This document shows positions 26,201-41,200 of a stretch of DNA of 64,000 nucleotides, piece after piece. Below the pieces are notes generated by a model. The model had not been told where the DNA came from and did not search any database. It saw only the letters and a list, made by a program, of their open reading frames with translations. The stretch's first letter is position 1; every line of letters starts with the position of its first letter. The position numbers and the translations under genes were made by a program. This DNA is from Talpa occidentalis (taxonomy: Eukaryota; Chordata; Mammalia; Eulipotyphla; Talpidae), in NCBI RefSeq assembly GCF_014898055.3, contig NW_023600993.1:20054850-20118849 (forward strand). The letters run 5' to 3'.

Positions 26201-29200
26201 TGACAGTCATCTCTATCAGATTACTCATTCAGACACTCTTAAAATCCTTGCTATTTATTCAACTTGATAAGCCCGGAGTTAACTTAGACTTGCCTTTACT
26301 GCCCCCTATAAGTTAACATTCTGTCAACTTAAGATTTATACTCACGTCAGTACTGGGAAGTTCTGGTATCTTACTGAAATAATTATCACTACGGACAGCA
26401 CTCCATCTTTAAAGTTTTCATGGAAGAATTAAAAGTTTTGCACAGAATGATGATTCATGCATCATTTAATTGCAGATGATGTAAGCATCATAATATATCT
26501 AAGGACTGTAATATTAAGGACAGAACATTGCTACCCAGCAATGTGATTACTATGATTATGCATTAGGTCACTTTTTTTCCCCAACAACACACTTATAAAA
26601 TGGGTTCTATTTTATAGGTTAGGAAATCAGAGCTTAAAGACATTATGTAACATGCAAGGGTACTTTCTGAGGTAATGAACATAGTAACAATCATCCTCAA
26701 GCAAACACACTAGCATTACTGTGGCTCAGCACTTCACAGTCTGTAAACATGTCACACACTTTATTTCCTTTGGCACAATAGTCCCACAAGCGACCAAATT
26801 TCACCGATGAAGAAACTGATTCTATTAAGGATGATGACTCCCTCAACATCCTACATCTACAAGCTTAATGATTGTTTTTACTATACCAAAGTAACAAAAG
26901 AAAGAAATGCAATCTGACCTGTAGGTTTCATACTGGATTTTCTCACATTTGCATGCTGTCAGAGTTTTTTTTAAAGAATTACATTCCCTTGTCTCTCTAA
27001 GAAAATTTGGGCCAACCATCCCTAGCACATGGTCTCCCACTTGCTAGTGATCCTAACAATACTTTTCTATAAAAACAAGTTATTGAGACACATCACTGCT
27101 TCAGAAGTTTTCCCTAAATGCTAAAGTAAAATGTTAAATAAAAATCAAGAAAATAAATACACAAAATATAAAACTCCTTTTAGAATTTGCAAACCCTGAA
27201 AGTACAAGTCTTTCTTGAGAAGCACAGCTTTACCCTGATAATTTAATCTGTCACCCTCAAAATTAGGAGTGAGGACCAGATAAGAGGGTATGGATGTTTC
27301 CAATTTCATATATCACTGCTGCTGGTGGGGGGGCAGGGAAGAAACCTGTATTTTACAGGTGACAGTCCATAGTGTAACTTTCACCTGGGATCAGCACATT
27401 GGTATTCCCAGCCACATCTTTTTTTTAAGATTTATTTATTTATACAAGAATGGGGGTACAGGCCAGAGGCACAGGAGGGTGAGAGGATTCACCAGAGACA
27501 GCTTGGGGAGCAGAACAGGCAGACAGACAGAAAACACTGCTGAGGGGAACAGCAGGCGAGACAGGAGAGGTCTGCCGTGCCATGTGGGTATCTCCCTGGA
27601 CGGTCAGGAATTGAACTTGCACTGCAGAGGCTGCAGACAGCTTCACAGCACTGTACTCAACCCACTGCACCACCGGGGCGGCCCCCCAGCCACATATATT
27701 GTTCCATTGGCCACAACCGTGGTTGTTGGGATGCGGTCTGAAGGGGATCCAAACACAATGCCTGTCTGCTCTCCAGGAGATGGGTGTTTACTTTTGAAAA
27801 GTTGCTCTATGCTGGTTGGCAAAGAATTTATTTAACAATCAAATGCTAAATGTAGTAAAATCCAAAGCTTAAGGTCTTAACCAAAGTACTGACACATGGA
27901 GAATTGTGCTAAAAGGTAACATATGTACTTGGTCACCTTATGTGCCCAAAGATTGATTTGGTTTCCAGCCATGGCATGAACCACAGATTTCATTCTCAGC
28001 TTACTGGTCCTAAGATTACCGTCTCAGCATGTATGAAAACAGATATCAAATCAGTGAAGGCAGGGGAAGGATTTTAACATCCTGCCTTTGAAAATAGTTG
28101 CTTCCAGATGACGGCCACAGATCTGTCTCCATGGAAACTGGAGAGGAAGGGCCAGCACCGGCCACAAGCAAGCAGCTTCCCAGGAAGGTCATCTGTGTTT
28201 GTCAGGAGGGCTGTGCCCTGCAATTCGGGGCGCCTGCCCTAGCACAGGTCTGCAGCAGTCTGACGAGTAAATAAATATGTGAACAAGATGAATTCCTTTT
28301 TCTTTTCAGCAATGTTGCTTTGTAATTAGCAGAGGGCGGGAAAGATCTAGGTCTTTAACCTGTAGCAACCACATTTGTTTGTTGTTTAGTGTTTATGTAT
28401 AAACATCTACCTCTTCCTCTCTTTGAAAGCATTGACTTTGACCAGTTCCATAATTTCAATTTCCCCTGGTGGTGGGAGGGGGGATTATTTACTATGGGTA
28501 ATGTCATAAACTTTAAGGTATTCTGGAAATACATTTTTAAAATCACAGTGATATCTGAACTTGTAGTAAGGAATGCCACCTTGCCAAAACATATGAAGTC
28601 ATTTGTTATGCTGGTGGTGTGAGAGCATAGTAATAAGATATTTGTAATAGTGTCAATCTTGCTTGAAAATACCTTGAAATCCAATAAGGAAATGGAATAC
28701 ATCCATTAACAAGTTTTTTGTTATATAAAAATTAGCAAGACAGGCATAAGGAAATGGCATTTAAAATCCAAAGGATATTTTCTCTCAATTATTAAACACT
28801 GAGGGAACCAATAACACTATTTGCATAAATGACTAAATTTAAGAATACATCATCCAATTTCTGTATCGGTATTTTGAATTTAAATGCATTTTTTTAAAAA
28901 AGAGTTTTATTTATTTATTTATACAAGCACTGGGTATAGTCAGAAGCGTGGAAGGGTGAGAAAATTCACCAGAGCCAGAGCAGGGAACAGAACAAGCAGA
29001 CTGACGAAATACACTGCTGAGGGGAGCAGCGGGCACAACAGGAGAGGTCTGTCGTGCCATGTTGGACCCTCGCCAGCAGCCAGGGATTGAACTGGTGCTG
29101 CAGAGGCTGTGGGCATCTTCACAGCCCAGTACTCAAATGCTGCGCCACCAAGGGAGGCCCTAAATGCATTTTTAAATACAATATCTTTACATACTAGAGA

Positions 29201-32200
29201 TAGCAGATTTCCTTTGACTTTATCAACAAAGTTCACTCTCCTCCCATATTTTTTTGGCCCCTTCACCCTCTTTCATTTAATTGGGCAGAAAATTCTATGT
29301 GAAGGCCTAAAAGAAAGACTGAAAATAGAAAATAAAGAAAAGGGTATAGATTTTAGCCTCTTGACTCTCAAAAGGCTAATCCTCAGGGTGATGGAAGAGA
29401 AGTAACAGGTTTGAGGGGAAAAACTTGACAGAGAAGAGCCAGGCTACTTCAAGGCTAGAATAAGTTAATGGGAGAAGTGAGGATTCAGAAGCGGCTAGAT
29501 CCCAAAGAAGGGAGCCCCTTGTGTAGCCCCTCAGGTTAAGTGAAACAGTCATCAAAGTATAATAATTCCCCTCATTGCTCTGTGAAGACACTGAGCAGTT
29601 CTGCCCCACCAACCCCTCCCCACCCCACCCCAACCTCACCACCCCCACCCCATGCCAGCTGGCTGCCTGCTCAATTCTACCAGTAGAGGGCACTGAAGAC
29701 ACTGGAGGAGGACGGTCTTTCTGCATCATTGAGGCTTCTTCCTAGCTTAGTTCCGCAGCCCTGAGGGGTCAGAGGCCAGAGGGACCACTTGGGGTGCTCG
29801 CCCCCACCCAGATTCAGTGGCACCGATCCTACAGGTGGCTTTCCAGTGAGTTCTGTGGAGCACGCTTCCCCATGCACAGCCTCCCCTAATCCCAGCATTC
29901 CACCTTCCCTGTCCTGACTTCCAGCAAGCCCAGAGCCTGGCTCCTCATCATGGGTGGATTGCCCCATGCTCCATAGTGAGGCCTCCCTGCAAGGTTCTCC
30001 CACCAGCACAAGATGGTTTCTTGGACCTTTGCAGTTTTGCAGCGAGGTCTAGAGCTCAGTCAGGGTGGTGTGTCCTCTTCTATTCTGTTCCTTTCTCAGA
30101 TGCTCTGCCTCAGCCTTATGAGTAGTGGCTTTCTAACCTGCTCTTACTACATTCCTTAGCTTCTCTTCCCCTCCTTAGTCATTAATGCCCTGTTATTGTC
30201 AATAGTTCTTTCTATTAAATCTTCCCTGTTGAAATTACTATGTGGTTTCTGTGTCCTGACCAGGCCTCACTGACACAGATTTGTTACCAGATGGGATTTA
30301 GGAACTGGTTTGATTGTGCCTTGGAACTGAGCCCTGCATCGAGTTTTCTGCCAACAAGACACAGGCTACTAGGGACCCCTGGCATGCAGGGGCATCACAA
30401 CGAAGCAGGTATATCACACTGGTGAAGAGTCTGTTGAAGCCAGTGCCTGAGCCTGAGAGGCCTGCACTGAACTCTCAGGCAGCAAAAGACTGCTAGGGCG
30501 ATGGTGTGGGGCAGACTCCTCAGAGTGTGCTGGCCCTGGAGCACTGACAGAAAGGAAGTGACAAGCTGGGCTCTTTAACTCTCAGCTCGAGTCATAGTCT
30601 GAGACCCAGAAGGATTCCATGACAGCCCTCAAAGAATCTGTTATTTCTTGATGCACAGCATTGAGATGGCTGATAATCAAACACAAATTTAATTGGGCAG
30701 GCTGCTAAATCACCATGTCAGTTGAATGCACTCTGCCAAGTTTCTCATGTGGAAATTAGAAAAAGGAATAAATCCTAAAACTTGGAATGGGGACATGTTG
30801 TTGGATCCAGATAAAAAACTGACAATCTTGAAACTCAAGTCACTCTGATCTGTCATTGTAAGTGGATATAGCTTGTCACTCTGTGTCTGAGAAAACAAGC
30901 CTTTCTTTGCTTAAAAACTCTATACTAAACTCATCTGGGACAGACAGCTTCAAAAGGGAGGCTCATTCTTTATAAGACCCACAACAGTTAGAACCAAGTC
31001 TACAGCCAGGGTCATATTTCAGTAAGATATGGGCAAACTGGTGCTCACTAAGCCCCAGAAGGAAACAGCTTACATGCCCAGAGAACGGCAAGACGTGGCC
31101 ATAACATTTTAGCGGTAATCCAGGGAGTGTGTGCAGGAGTGGACGGGTGTCAGGTCATGGGGGATTGGGCTGACGGCATGCTACACACTTACTACAGATT
31201 CCAGATTTAATATGTTAGTTCGTGCAGCTGCAGGTAGCAGCTTAATTGATTGGTTGAGTACACCTGACTCAGTGGTGGCCTGCCTTTATGGAGAGTAAAA
31301 TGCTACATCTTCCCTGGCAAGTGGAGGAGGGAAAAGCTTGGGAAGACAAGAATGATGGGCTGGACTTATCATATGTGACCCACACATTCAATCCCCAGTT
31401 ATGCTCAGCAAGAACACTCAGGAACAACTCCTTTCACCAAAGCATTGAGCAAGACTTTGGAGACAGGGGCACCCACATCCTTAACAGCGTCTATGGTTGC
31501 TCTCCACAGTGGGCCAGGCAGGGCACTGGAAGTACATGATTTTAATGGGGATCATGTATTGCCAGGAGTACCAAAGCCAACTGGCAGTGTCAAGTTGAGG
31601 GCACTTGACATACAGGATCACAGGGTTGTACTGCTAATTAGAATGCTGTCACCAACAGCATCTCTGGAGGTGGCTAACTGATTAGGAATACTCTGATAGG
31701 AAATAGGCAGTCAACCCACCAGCGTATTCCTTGATCTACGTTACAGAGAAGAACATCTAGGCAAAAACCCAACTTGAGTTGCAACAGCCATTCCCTTTTT
31801 CCAGCCCTATGTCAATTCAAAGACTCAAAGTACCTGGACAACTCTAATTTAAAGTTAGTGGGAGGAAGGCCCCCATGACATTGCTACCAGCCCACATTAC
31901 ACATGTTCTTCCAAGCCTTTCCCAATGACACCTGCTAAATGAATTTCTTTTTTTAGTAACAATATAGGCATTTGGCAGATGAACTTTGATGCTGCTTATC
32001 ATTAGACAGATTCCTGCAAATAATGGCTATTTTTTTAACAGGTTGCTTCCCCAGTGCCTAAGAATTGCTATGGTTTAGAAACAGGAAGTTTTAACAGTCC
32101 TGGACTTCATGTGCTGTTTGTTTTCATTTCTCTGAGAGGTCCTGGTTTTAACACACTATCCTCAGAGTTATTGAATGAACTACTCTTTCTTTCCTAGAGT

Positions 32201-35200
32201 GAAGCTGCTTCAGAAGCCCAGCTTGGTCTTCCCTTCCACCTCTACCCTTCGGGGCCATTTGTACCAGGCACTATCAGTGAACAAACAGGTAAGGAGTCAT
32301 AAGGGAAACTTCCCAGTTCTGCTGCCAAGCAAAGTGTTCCCAAGTAGATGTACTGGAGAGGGTAAGAACAAGCATTCACTGTAATTGAAAGTTCCATAAA
32401 GCAGTTTTTCGGCAATGTTAGCAGCAAACTTATATAAAATGGAGAGAGAATAAAAAACTAGCACACCGACCTGTGTGATGTAGATGATTTTGTGCAGCTG
32501 AATTAGAATCTGCTGAATAGGATCACTGATCTGACGTACTTTCCGCTGGGACACAGCAATCCCTGCAGATGCTGTGGGTGACAAATTCTGCAGTTAGTTA
32601 AAACCCTTGTTTTCTCTTTCAAAAGAGAATTAATGGGAATGAGGTAAAATTCTGGAAAAAAATTAAAGCGAAGAGCCTCATCTTACTGATGAGACAATAT
32701 GAAGAGACCCCGTAACACTGCAATAATTTATGGTATGAGCTGTACAGTTCCTTTTCCTGTACTTCTCAGACATCTAAGTAACATACTAGCTAGCATTACA
32801 TCTGAAAATGCTTAGATATTTTTCCTGTATTTTACCAGGAGGCAGCGGTGCTTTGGATACTGTGGTCATTAGAAGCTGGGCTTCAGATAAGTGTAGTTAG
32901 GAGGCTATCATGTTTTTAAACTTTAAATTCATTATCCCTTCAATAGCATATTTAAAACTAATTTTATTAAAATTCCTAAATGCAAAATAAAGTACTCTAA
33001 TGAACTAGGCACTTTAATAGAAAAAAAAATTAGCCAGAAATAAGTAACATTCGAATTCTTGATTATTACAAATTACAATTTCATCTGGATTTCTCTCCAG
33101 GTCTGAATAGGACACACTTATAATTTATCCCATATTCTCATCAGAGTCACACCACTTTTATAATTTCAGGTTAGGTTGGTGTCAAAGTGCCTATGAGCTG
33201 TGTTCCCAGCTTTTAGACATCATAACCACAAGTAGTCCAGTCTGAATGTTGAGGAACATGAAACTATTTTAAGGACTGGCCTTGAACCCCTAGATCAGCT
33301 ACAAACCACCTTTGACTCCCCTCACCTTCAGATCCACATCAGAGGAAACAGAAGAGAGATTTCAGACAGGGGGATGGATATTGTCTTCTCCCTACCCCCC
33401 TCCATTCTTTCCTTTTCACCCCTTAATTTTAGCATGCTTTCTTCAATACTTTTTTCCAATTTCCTTTTTTTAAAGAAAAGTTCCAAAGTCCCTCTTTTCT
33501 TCCAACCATACATCTTGAGCTAATATGAAATGAAAATGTAACACAACTGTTTATTTAGCAACAGTTAAGTTTTTTTTAATGATTCCTATACAAGTGCTTT
33601 CTGAGAGAGCTTGCATATTTTACAATATAAAATTTTGCTTTGAAAGGTTTTAAAGAAAAAATTTAATGTGATCATTTAAAAGGTCATTTTTTAATATAAG
33701 CATGTGAAAATTTATATTTAGGACAGAAAACGCACACACACAAAAATAAAACATTTCAAGAAATACATGAATTATCGATATATTTCCATAATAGCTGAGA
33801 AATTGGCACAAGAAATCAACTAGTTCTAGATCATCTGCATTTGATACCTTGTTTAAATATTTGAAATTTAAAGGATCTATCTCCCCTAGGCACAGTGTCT
33901 AACTCCTTTAAAGCAACAATTGCTAAACCATTAAGACGAGGTTTAATAAGGTACCCTCGGAGGGGGAACAGCAAGGTAAATCAGGAAAAAAATTATGCAG
34001 CTCTAAAGCAGAAAGCAGCATACTGGAGCAGTCTACTGGAGCGGTCTGCTGCAGCTACTGATGGCCAAGTGTACAACCATCACATTTTCTATGTGGTGCT
34101 CTTTTTGCAGAGCTAATTCTTATATGTCTAGGCCCATACCAAAAACCAGAGACCATATAATGTGGCCAAGTTGATGGAGCCACAGAGACATTAACTTTGG
34201 ATTTTCTGAAACCGGAGAGCTTGGGGTTTGATCACTTTATGTTGACTACTTTATGTTTTTGCTACACCGACTTCGCATTCATAGGTAACGAGTCAAAATC
34301 TCACAGCATGGCAGAGAGTTCTTAGATTTGTGATGACATTTTGAGTGGGAAATCACACGCGTTCACTCTACCTTGCCACAAGAATGTGCTCATCTGTGGC
34401 CCTAAATACAAAAACAGAGACAGTTAGCTAGGAGGCCTGTCTTCTGAACTACCCAACCAAGCAATGTAACTTGAAAATTATTTTTCTTATGACCCTTTGA
34501 TTACTACTCTCAATCCCAGTAAATCCTGAGTTCTGAAAATAGTTTTGATTGCTTACTCAATATAATAAATTTAAAGATGTTTAATTACATATGCCCCTTG
34601 CAAAACAAGCAAACACACATAAAAATAACCTAAGGCTCCCTGCAACCACCACCACCATAGCCGCCTCTTCAGAAGTCCCCACCAACATCAGTAGGAGTCT
34701 GTTGCCTCCCAGTTCCTTTTCTGTCCATTTACATACACATGGGTGTATCTCCAGAACAGAGAGCTATCTCCATTACAAAACAGTATCTTTGGAGCATGGT
34801 TGAATCCTGAAATCAGTTTAATGGGTCATGACAAGCATTTTTGAAAAATGGAATGGAATAGGGTGGAATGAAATGGAACGGGAGAGAAAATGTTCTGAGT
34901 GCATTGCACGTAGCAAAGGATCCACTTAGTCAAGATATAAAATGTGTTTCTTACTGAGGTTCATTTCCAAAAGTTTGAAAGCTGCTATTGTATGAAATCA
35001 AAAGTAGTGTTCAGGACCTCCTCTGGGCTCCTTCCCAGACATGAAATACTATTTCCTTTCTGATTGCTACTATTAACATGAAGCTTGGCATTTGAACATG
35101 TAACAGATTAAATATTTTTTTGAAATTATATACATGTAATACAGAAAACATTAGGTCTTTGTAGCTGCGCACTGCACCACAGTCAGCTTTATTTTCTCAC

Positions 35201-38200
35201 AGCGCTTGCCCATCCCCGGTGCTTGGAGTCTTGATTTATGCCCTATCTAGCCTATTGAAACTACAATTCACAGTGCAAACCCTGAAGCTGATAATTAATA
35301 TAAGTTAAACAAAAAGATGGATTATACTATGTTTTCTCCATTGACCAAGATACAATATGTATTATCAACCTACTATTTCTCTGAATCAATAATTAGTCAT
35401 ATAAAAAACTTTCGAGTAGAACACTAATACATCCCAAATAATGCATGGAACCTCTACCGAGGAAAGTCAATTAAGAATTGGCAAGGTTGTAGTGTATTTC
35501 AGGGCAGGCAGGTGGCCCAAGGAGAAGAAGCAAGAGGTCTTTTTCCTCTTTCTCATTACTATTGACTCAGTCATAATACTCAAATTGCTGTCTGACAATT
35601 CAAAGGGAAATCATAAGCATTTTTAAATGGGGGGGTGCGGTAAAGCAAGTAAAGGGGGGGTCAATTGGTGGTGGATAGAAACTAGACTTTCAGTAGGATT
35701 CATAAGGGAAGGAAGATAAGGGCTGGGTAAGTCAGGAAAAGGGAACCAATTGTATAGAGGTAAGTGGAAACTGGACTTTAGGTGGAGATCACAATGTAAC
35801 ATACCTAAAACGTGGAACTTTCATGCTGTACACTGAAATCCATATATAGTTGCACACCAATGTTACTTCAATCAAAAGCGTTTAATCATGAATAATGGCA
35901 ATTTGGCATTTGAGAGCTTGCTTTTGCCACTGACTCGAGTATTTGTACACTGTGCTACAATCATCCACCAAGCCACACTGACCTCCCTTGATTACCGTCA
36001 GAAGTGATGTCATTTTCTTTCCCTCCATCTTTCCTCCCCAGGGAAGAAACCCCGGGGCCAAGGTCGTGAGCTGCATTTAACAGCTGATTTGCACTTAATA
36101 CTCGGTCTTGGACTGGGCCCACTAATAACTTTTGTGAGACTGAAAATATCTTTGGAAAGACATTATCCTACAAAGAATTAAAAAAAACAAAAGTCTACAT
36201 CTCCAAGCAGCATTCTCCTTGGACTCCCTTGGTAAAAAGAATTAAGAAGCAAATCACTGGTAAAGGAAATTTGCTGTCTCCTCTTCCTCCCCTGATCTGA
36301 CATCTGACATTAAAAATACCATTGCTTCCCCAGTCTAAGTAATCATAAGATTGTTTATGCATTGGTCTAAAAAGCAAGTCTAAGCAAGAGTTTATACAGT
36401 AATGGTCTATATCAGTTACTCAATAATCAGCTTTCAAGGACCTGATCTCAGGGGAAATACTCAAGATATAGGCAAACTTTACTAAAAATGCTTCAATCTG
36501 GTTGAGCAATACAGCTAATAAATACAAATCCCAACAAACAATATAGAAAATCCTGTAACTATATGCCACACTGCCTGATTTAGACTAGTATTATAAATGT
36601 TTTGATTAAAGTCTGGTGAACACATTTTTGTATGCTAAAATAATTGCCATGCAAGAAAACGAGAGACGGCATGAACTCAAAATCACTTTGGCAATTGTGA
36701 AATTTAAAATTAAATAGTTTATGTCAATAGCTGACTTGGAAGTAAGGTTGCTCATAATAAGGACAATTACAGTGTTAGCTGCGCTTTCTGGAATATTTGG
36801 ATGAAATATTGACTACGTTATTTAGGTCTGACCTTTATGAACAAAAGACATGTGTAAAAATAAATTCTCAGTCACCTACTGAAAAAACATAATTAAGGCC
36901 CAGAAATCACAGTGACAATTTCTATGGGGAAATGTCTGGGTTAATCCAGTCAATTCAGGCCATACACTTAGCTGACATTACATTTGCACTTTAAAATTCG
37001 GGTTTGGCCGGTGCTTCTAAAAATTTACATTTGACCCACTCTAACAGTATCCATAACATTACAATGTACTCTGTGTACTTGACAAAGAATGCAGTTCTTG
37101 TACTATATTTTGGATTGAATTTATTTTCACAAATATACAAAGCCAATTCCCCTACCAGGAAAGAACTACTTCTTTTTTATATACAACAGACCCTACACTG
37201 TTTTTTTTTTCCTTTTAATTCAAAATATCCAGTTGTTTGATGAATAGAGTTGACTAGACCACAGAACCAATTGATAATTTTTTAAAGAAGTGAGTTTCTC
37301 AGGCATGGTGTACTTGTACAGCATAATTTTTTTGCAGTGAGTAGATCAGTTATAAAATCACAGTGGGAAAGATATTCCTTTTCAATCTTCTCTCTACTGA
37401 TTATAACAAAGATTATGTTCATTATGGAGCAAGAAGGTCATCACTGTTTCAAATATTAGCTAATAATATTAGCTAATTAGCTTTCTTTATAACAAAGAGA
37501 ATAGACCTCCAGATAAGCAGATAACAGTATCTATTTAGAATTTAATAATGTCTTGCTTCGATTTGCATCTATTTCTGCAACTGTCCTCTATTTATGGCAA
37601 GCGATACCATCCTTGTTTCCCATTTGTAGCAATAATATAAACTCCCTTTAAACAAATTTAGGTTGAGAAAAGGAGTCAAAGTAAAGAAACATATATTAAG
37701 AAAACAATATTGCGTGTGGTTCTCAGATATGGCCGTATGGTAACCCACACGTGACCAACATTTAGAAAATAGAGTTAAAGTAATTAATGTTTAAAATGTT
37801 TATTTGTTCACTGATTCTTTGTTAATTGCTATTAATATCTTTACCCATACAATCAATGTAGGATTCGTAAAATTTCATTTCTGTCAGCAGGCCCTGCAGA
37901 TGATTGCTTAACCTAAAGAGTATGTAGAAGTAAATTATTGACACAATCTTATTAGGATTAGAAACCAGAACAAGAGGATTTTTAGTTGTGTTAACCTGAA
38001 ATGGTTCTGTGGTCATCTGATCTACAGGAGTTTAGCAATACACTAAGTGTCACTGTATATTATCATATCATAGCACAGCCTTGGGCATGCTAAGACAGTA
38101 GTCCTCACCCTTTTTTCTGCCATGGCACCTGGAAAAACATGTTACCACACTAGATAGCTCCTAGAAGCATGTCCAGATTATAACAAAATCCCCCCTTCCT

Positions 38201-41200
38201 TGACAACTTTTTCCAGAATATTCAGGTAATACAGGGTGGTAGCTGTTGGTTAGTCATCATTTCCAGCACGTTATGTTCCATGCAAGAAAGCTAAATCAAC
38301 TGTCATGTAAATTAAAAATACACAAATCTGCTTATTTTTTAAAGTAAATCATACATATAATTTAGTGCTTTCCCTGTTCTATGTCACCAGAACCTAAGGG
38401 ACAACTCACATCAGACTGGACTATTGGCCATGTCGCCTTCTCATTCTCTTAATCAGGCTAGAGACACAGAATCGACAAATGGAATGGAGTGAGTCTGCAA
38501 GTGAGGTGATCTAAGTGGATGGGGTTGGTACTAGTTGTAACTTGATAAGGCAACCAATAGTCTCAGTTTACCTGCAGTACTTAAAAAAATATATGACTTT
38601 TGCATATTATACAATGCAGAAAAACAAGTCTGCATTAAGATCAAGAATAACAAAGGTTATTTTTTACTCAAAAGAGGTAGTAACCTCTGAAAAGAAGTTA
38701 CCCCAATTTTCATATATACATTAACGTGTTCTACAATTTTGGTAGAAATAAATTACTCTTTTATGGTTAAACTTTAGCATTCACTGACAACACTTAAAAT
38801 GCTATCCTAAAACTAAACCCTAAAATGTTTCAAATTTAAAAAACAACATGAATCAGTGAAATTTTAAAAATTAAATTGTATAACAAATTGTAGGTCTAAG
38901 GAACATGTTACATATACACTGTGCTATAATGTAAATGATCTGTTTAAAGATACAGCAATCTCATCGATTTCACTGACATAAAGTCAGGTCTTAACCTGAA
39001 CTAATTCAACACGCTCTTTAGAAAAAGGAATTCCTATTATGAATGGTAAAAGAACTGTGAATTTCTCTGCTGTTACAAAATCAATCAATAACAATCATTT
39101 TAGCTTCATGATGATGTTATGAACTTACCTTATGCCAAAACAGCAGGAGTGGATCATGGTCAACATGATAGCTTTGGACATCTTAATAATAAAACCATCT
39201 CTTTTTTTTTTTTTGCATTTATGCTGACGGTGTAAATGGCCTCAAACTGTCAATAACTCTTCCAAGGCAAATTTAGTAAATATAAAGACATGGACTAATA
39301 TTACATTCAATAAATTCACATTACCTATGTTCACTCTAAGAGTTAACTCTATAAAAGAATGTGACTTAAGGAAGCCAAAGTGAAAACAGCATGAAGCAGT
39401 AATTTCAAATGAGCCAAAGCAGTAAAATAGGAGGTTACACCCAAGAGTCGTGTACTTATATGGTAAAAGCACAATCACTAAGCTTTTTTTCCTGAGTTGT
39501 CCAGATTTAGTTGATAATTTTACTGTCAGTATTGTCATCTGGTTCCCATTAAAAGACATTATAAAACACTAGCACATTATATTTTCCCCAAAACTACTAA
39601 ATAATTTTTTATGTTTTAAGAATCCACATTTTTTAATTGTTAGGAAAACTATGTGATATAATATTATTTAAATAAACAAAAGAAGCAACTAAAAAGAACT
39701 ATCAGTGTCAAAGGATCTAGAAAATACAATCACTCTCATATCACATAGGTGTGAAGCCTACAGAAACACGTAAAATATAGTTAGTACTTTTTGTTAGTAG
39801 GTATGCACTTCAAGCACCAATAACTCAACCGGTTAACATTCCCACCAAAGCGGAAATGCAAAGTTTAGCGAAACAGCCTATCATATTTTAATCAAATGAG
39901 TGAACACAGAAAGCACGTTGAGTGTCTTAAATTGCCAAACTAAGAATGGTGGAGACACACACACAAAAGTTTCCCTGCATTTTGTGTTAAAATTACCTCC
40001 CAAGCATCATTCAGACATTTCAGGCCCAACTCTAATTCTGTGTTCGCCCACCGTGTGCTTGGCACCAACTGGCACTAGTAAGTACTACCATGATCTTTGA
40101 GATCGCGGAGGATCACAGCAGGAAGGCTGTGGGACCGCCACCCCGGCACTAACTCGGCCTCTACCTCCTTAACGTGGACCCTGAGTTTGAGGGGTGGCGC
40201 TTTCAGAAGCAGGTCAAGAGGCAGCAAAGCTGAAGAAATAAAAGGGGGAAAGATATGAAGCTGTAACACAAATTGCACTTGATGTCAGGGAGGCACGTGT
40301 GGTTTTATGGCAACCCACACTGAATTACCTGGTCGTGGTCTTGAGCCTATTCCACCAGTGAAGTCTCTGAAAACAGAAGGAGAGGCCATTAGGAGAACGT
40401 GTTTAAACTTGGACTTGACGAACATTTACTGAAGGCCTACCCTCCAGCACAGCTTTCAGTAGAAAAATAAATAAAGGTTATTTTCCCCCCAAGAAGCTCT
40501 CAAGAGTTCAATAAAAAGGGGGAAAAACATATCGGAACCCAGAACAGAGCAGACATTCCACTGGCAAATGAAAGCAGCTCGTCCCAGCAGAGTTGTTTAT
40601 ATGCTCTCAGAGCGATTAGGAGCCTAAATCTTGGTGCCTTGAATGATTTTCTTGTTACACTTAAAACCAAACCACTGATTTTGTATTAAAAAGAAATAAT
40701 ATTTCAAACTTTACATGCAGTATTTTCCAGGCTTTGTTCCTACTTTCTTTTACAAATAAAGGAAATTACAACTCTTCTACGAAATGAGATGATTTTTGCC
40801 TTTAAGAGTATTATATTTTCCTAAAGTTTCCAATGTTAACATCACTTGTTTGTCCTGCCCTAAGATTCTAGATTTTGTCAGCATTTTTCAAGTTGCCCTC
40901 TGTGCCCTCACTGCCCCAGGGACTGTCTTAAAGAACCTTCAACCTTTCTTTCTCTCTGTAATTTAAATTCAATTTCCTAATGTTATTTTGAATGAAACAA
41001 TTGTGGTAAACTTCATGTAGTATTTATAGAGGTTTATTTATGACACACACCTGAAGTTTATAAGAAAAATTATAAGAAAAAATAAACTGTGGATAAGGCA
41101 CATGATCGTTATTTGCTCAGTAGGAATCAATATAGAGATTTAAATACCACTAAACATGGCAGATAATTCCCTTATCCCACCCTCTTATTTCAATCACAGA

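Larger units (their letters stand above)
24004..27400. other. NEK10 intron, unique and old-repeat sequence
   Basis: Apart from the LTR and MIR fragments listed separately, I see no exon, RNA gene or CpG island in this stretch. Confidence 0.55.

Noticed and set aside
32297..32470. Longer version of the NEK10 exon at 32471
   Set aside because: The open frame continues past the donor into VGVLVF..., but the GT at 32470-32469 gives the correct phase to the next exon. The continuation is intronic.
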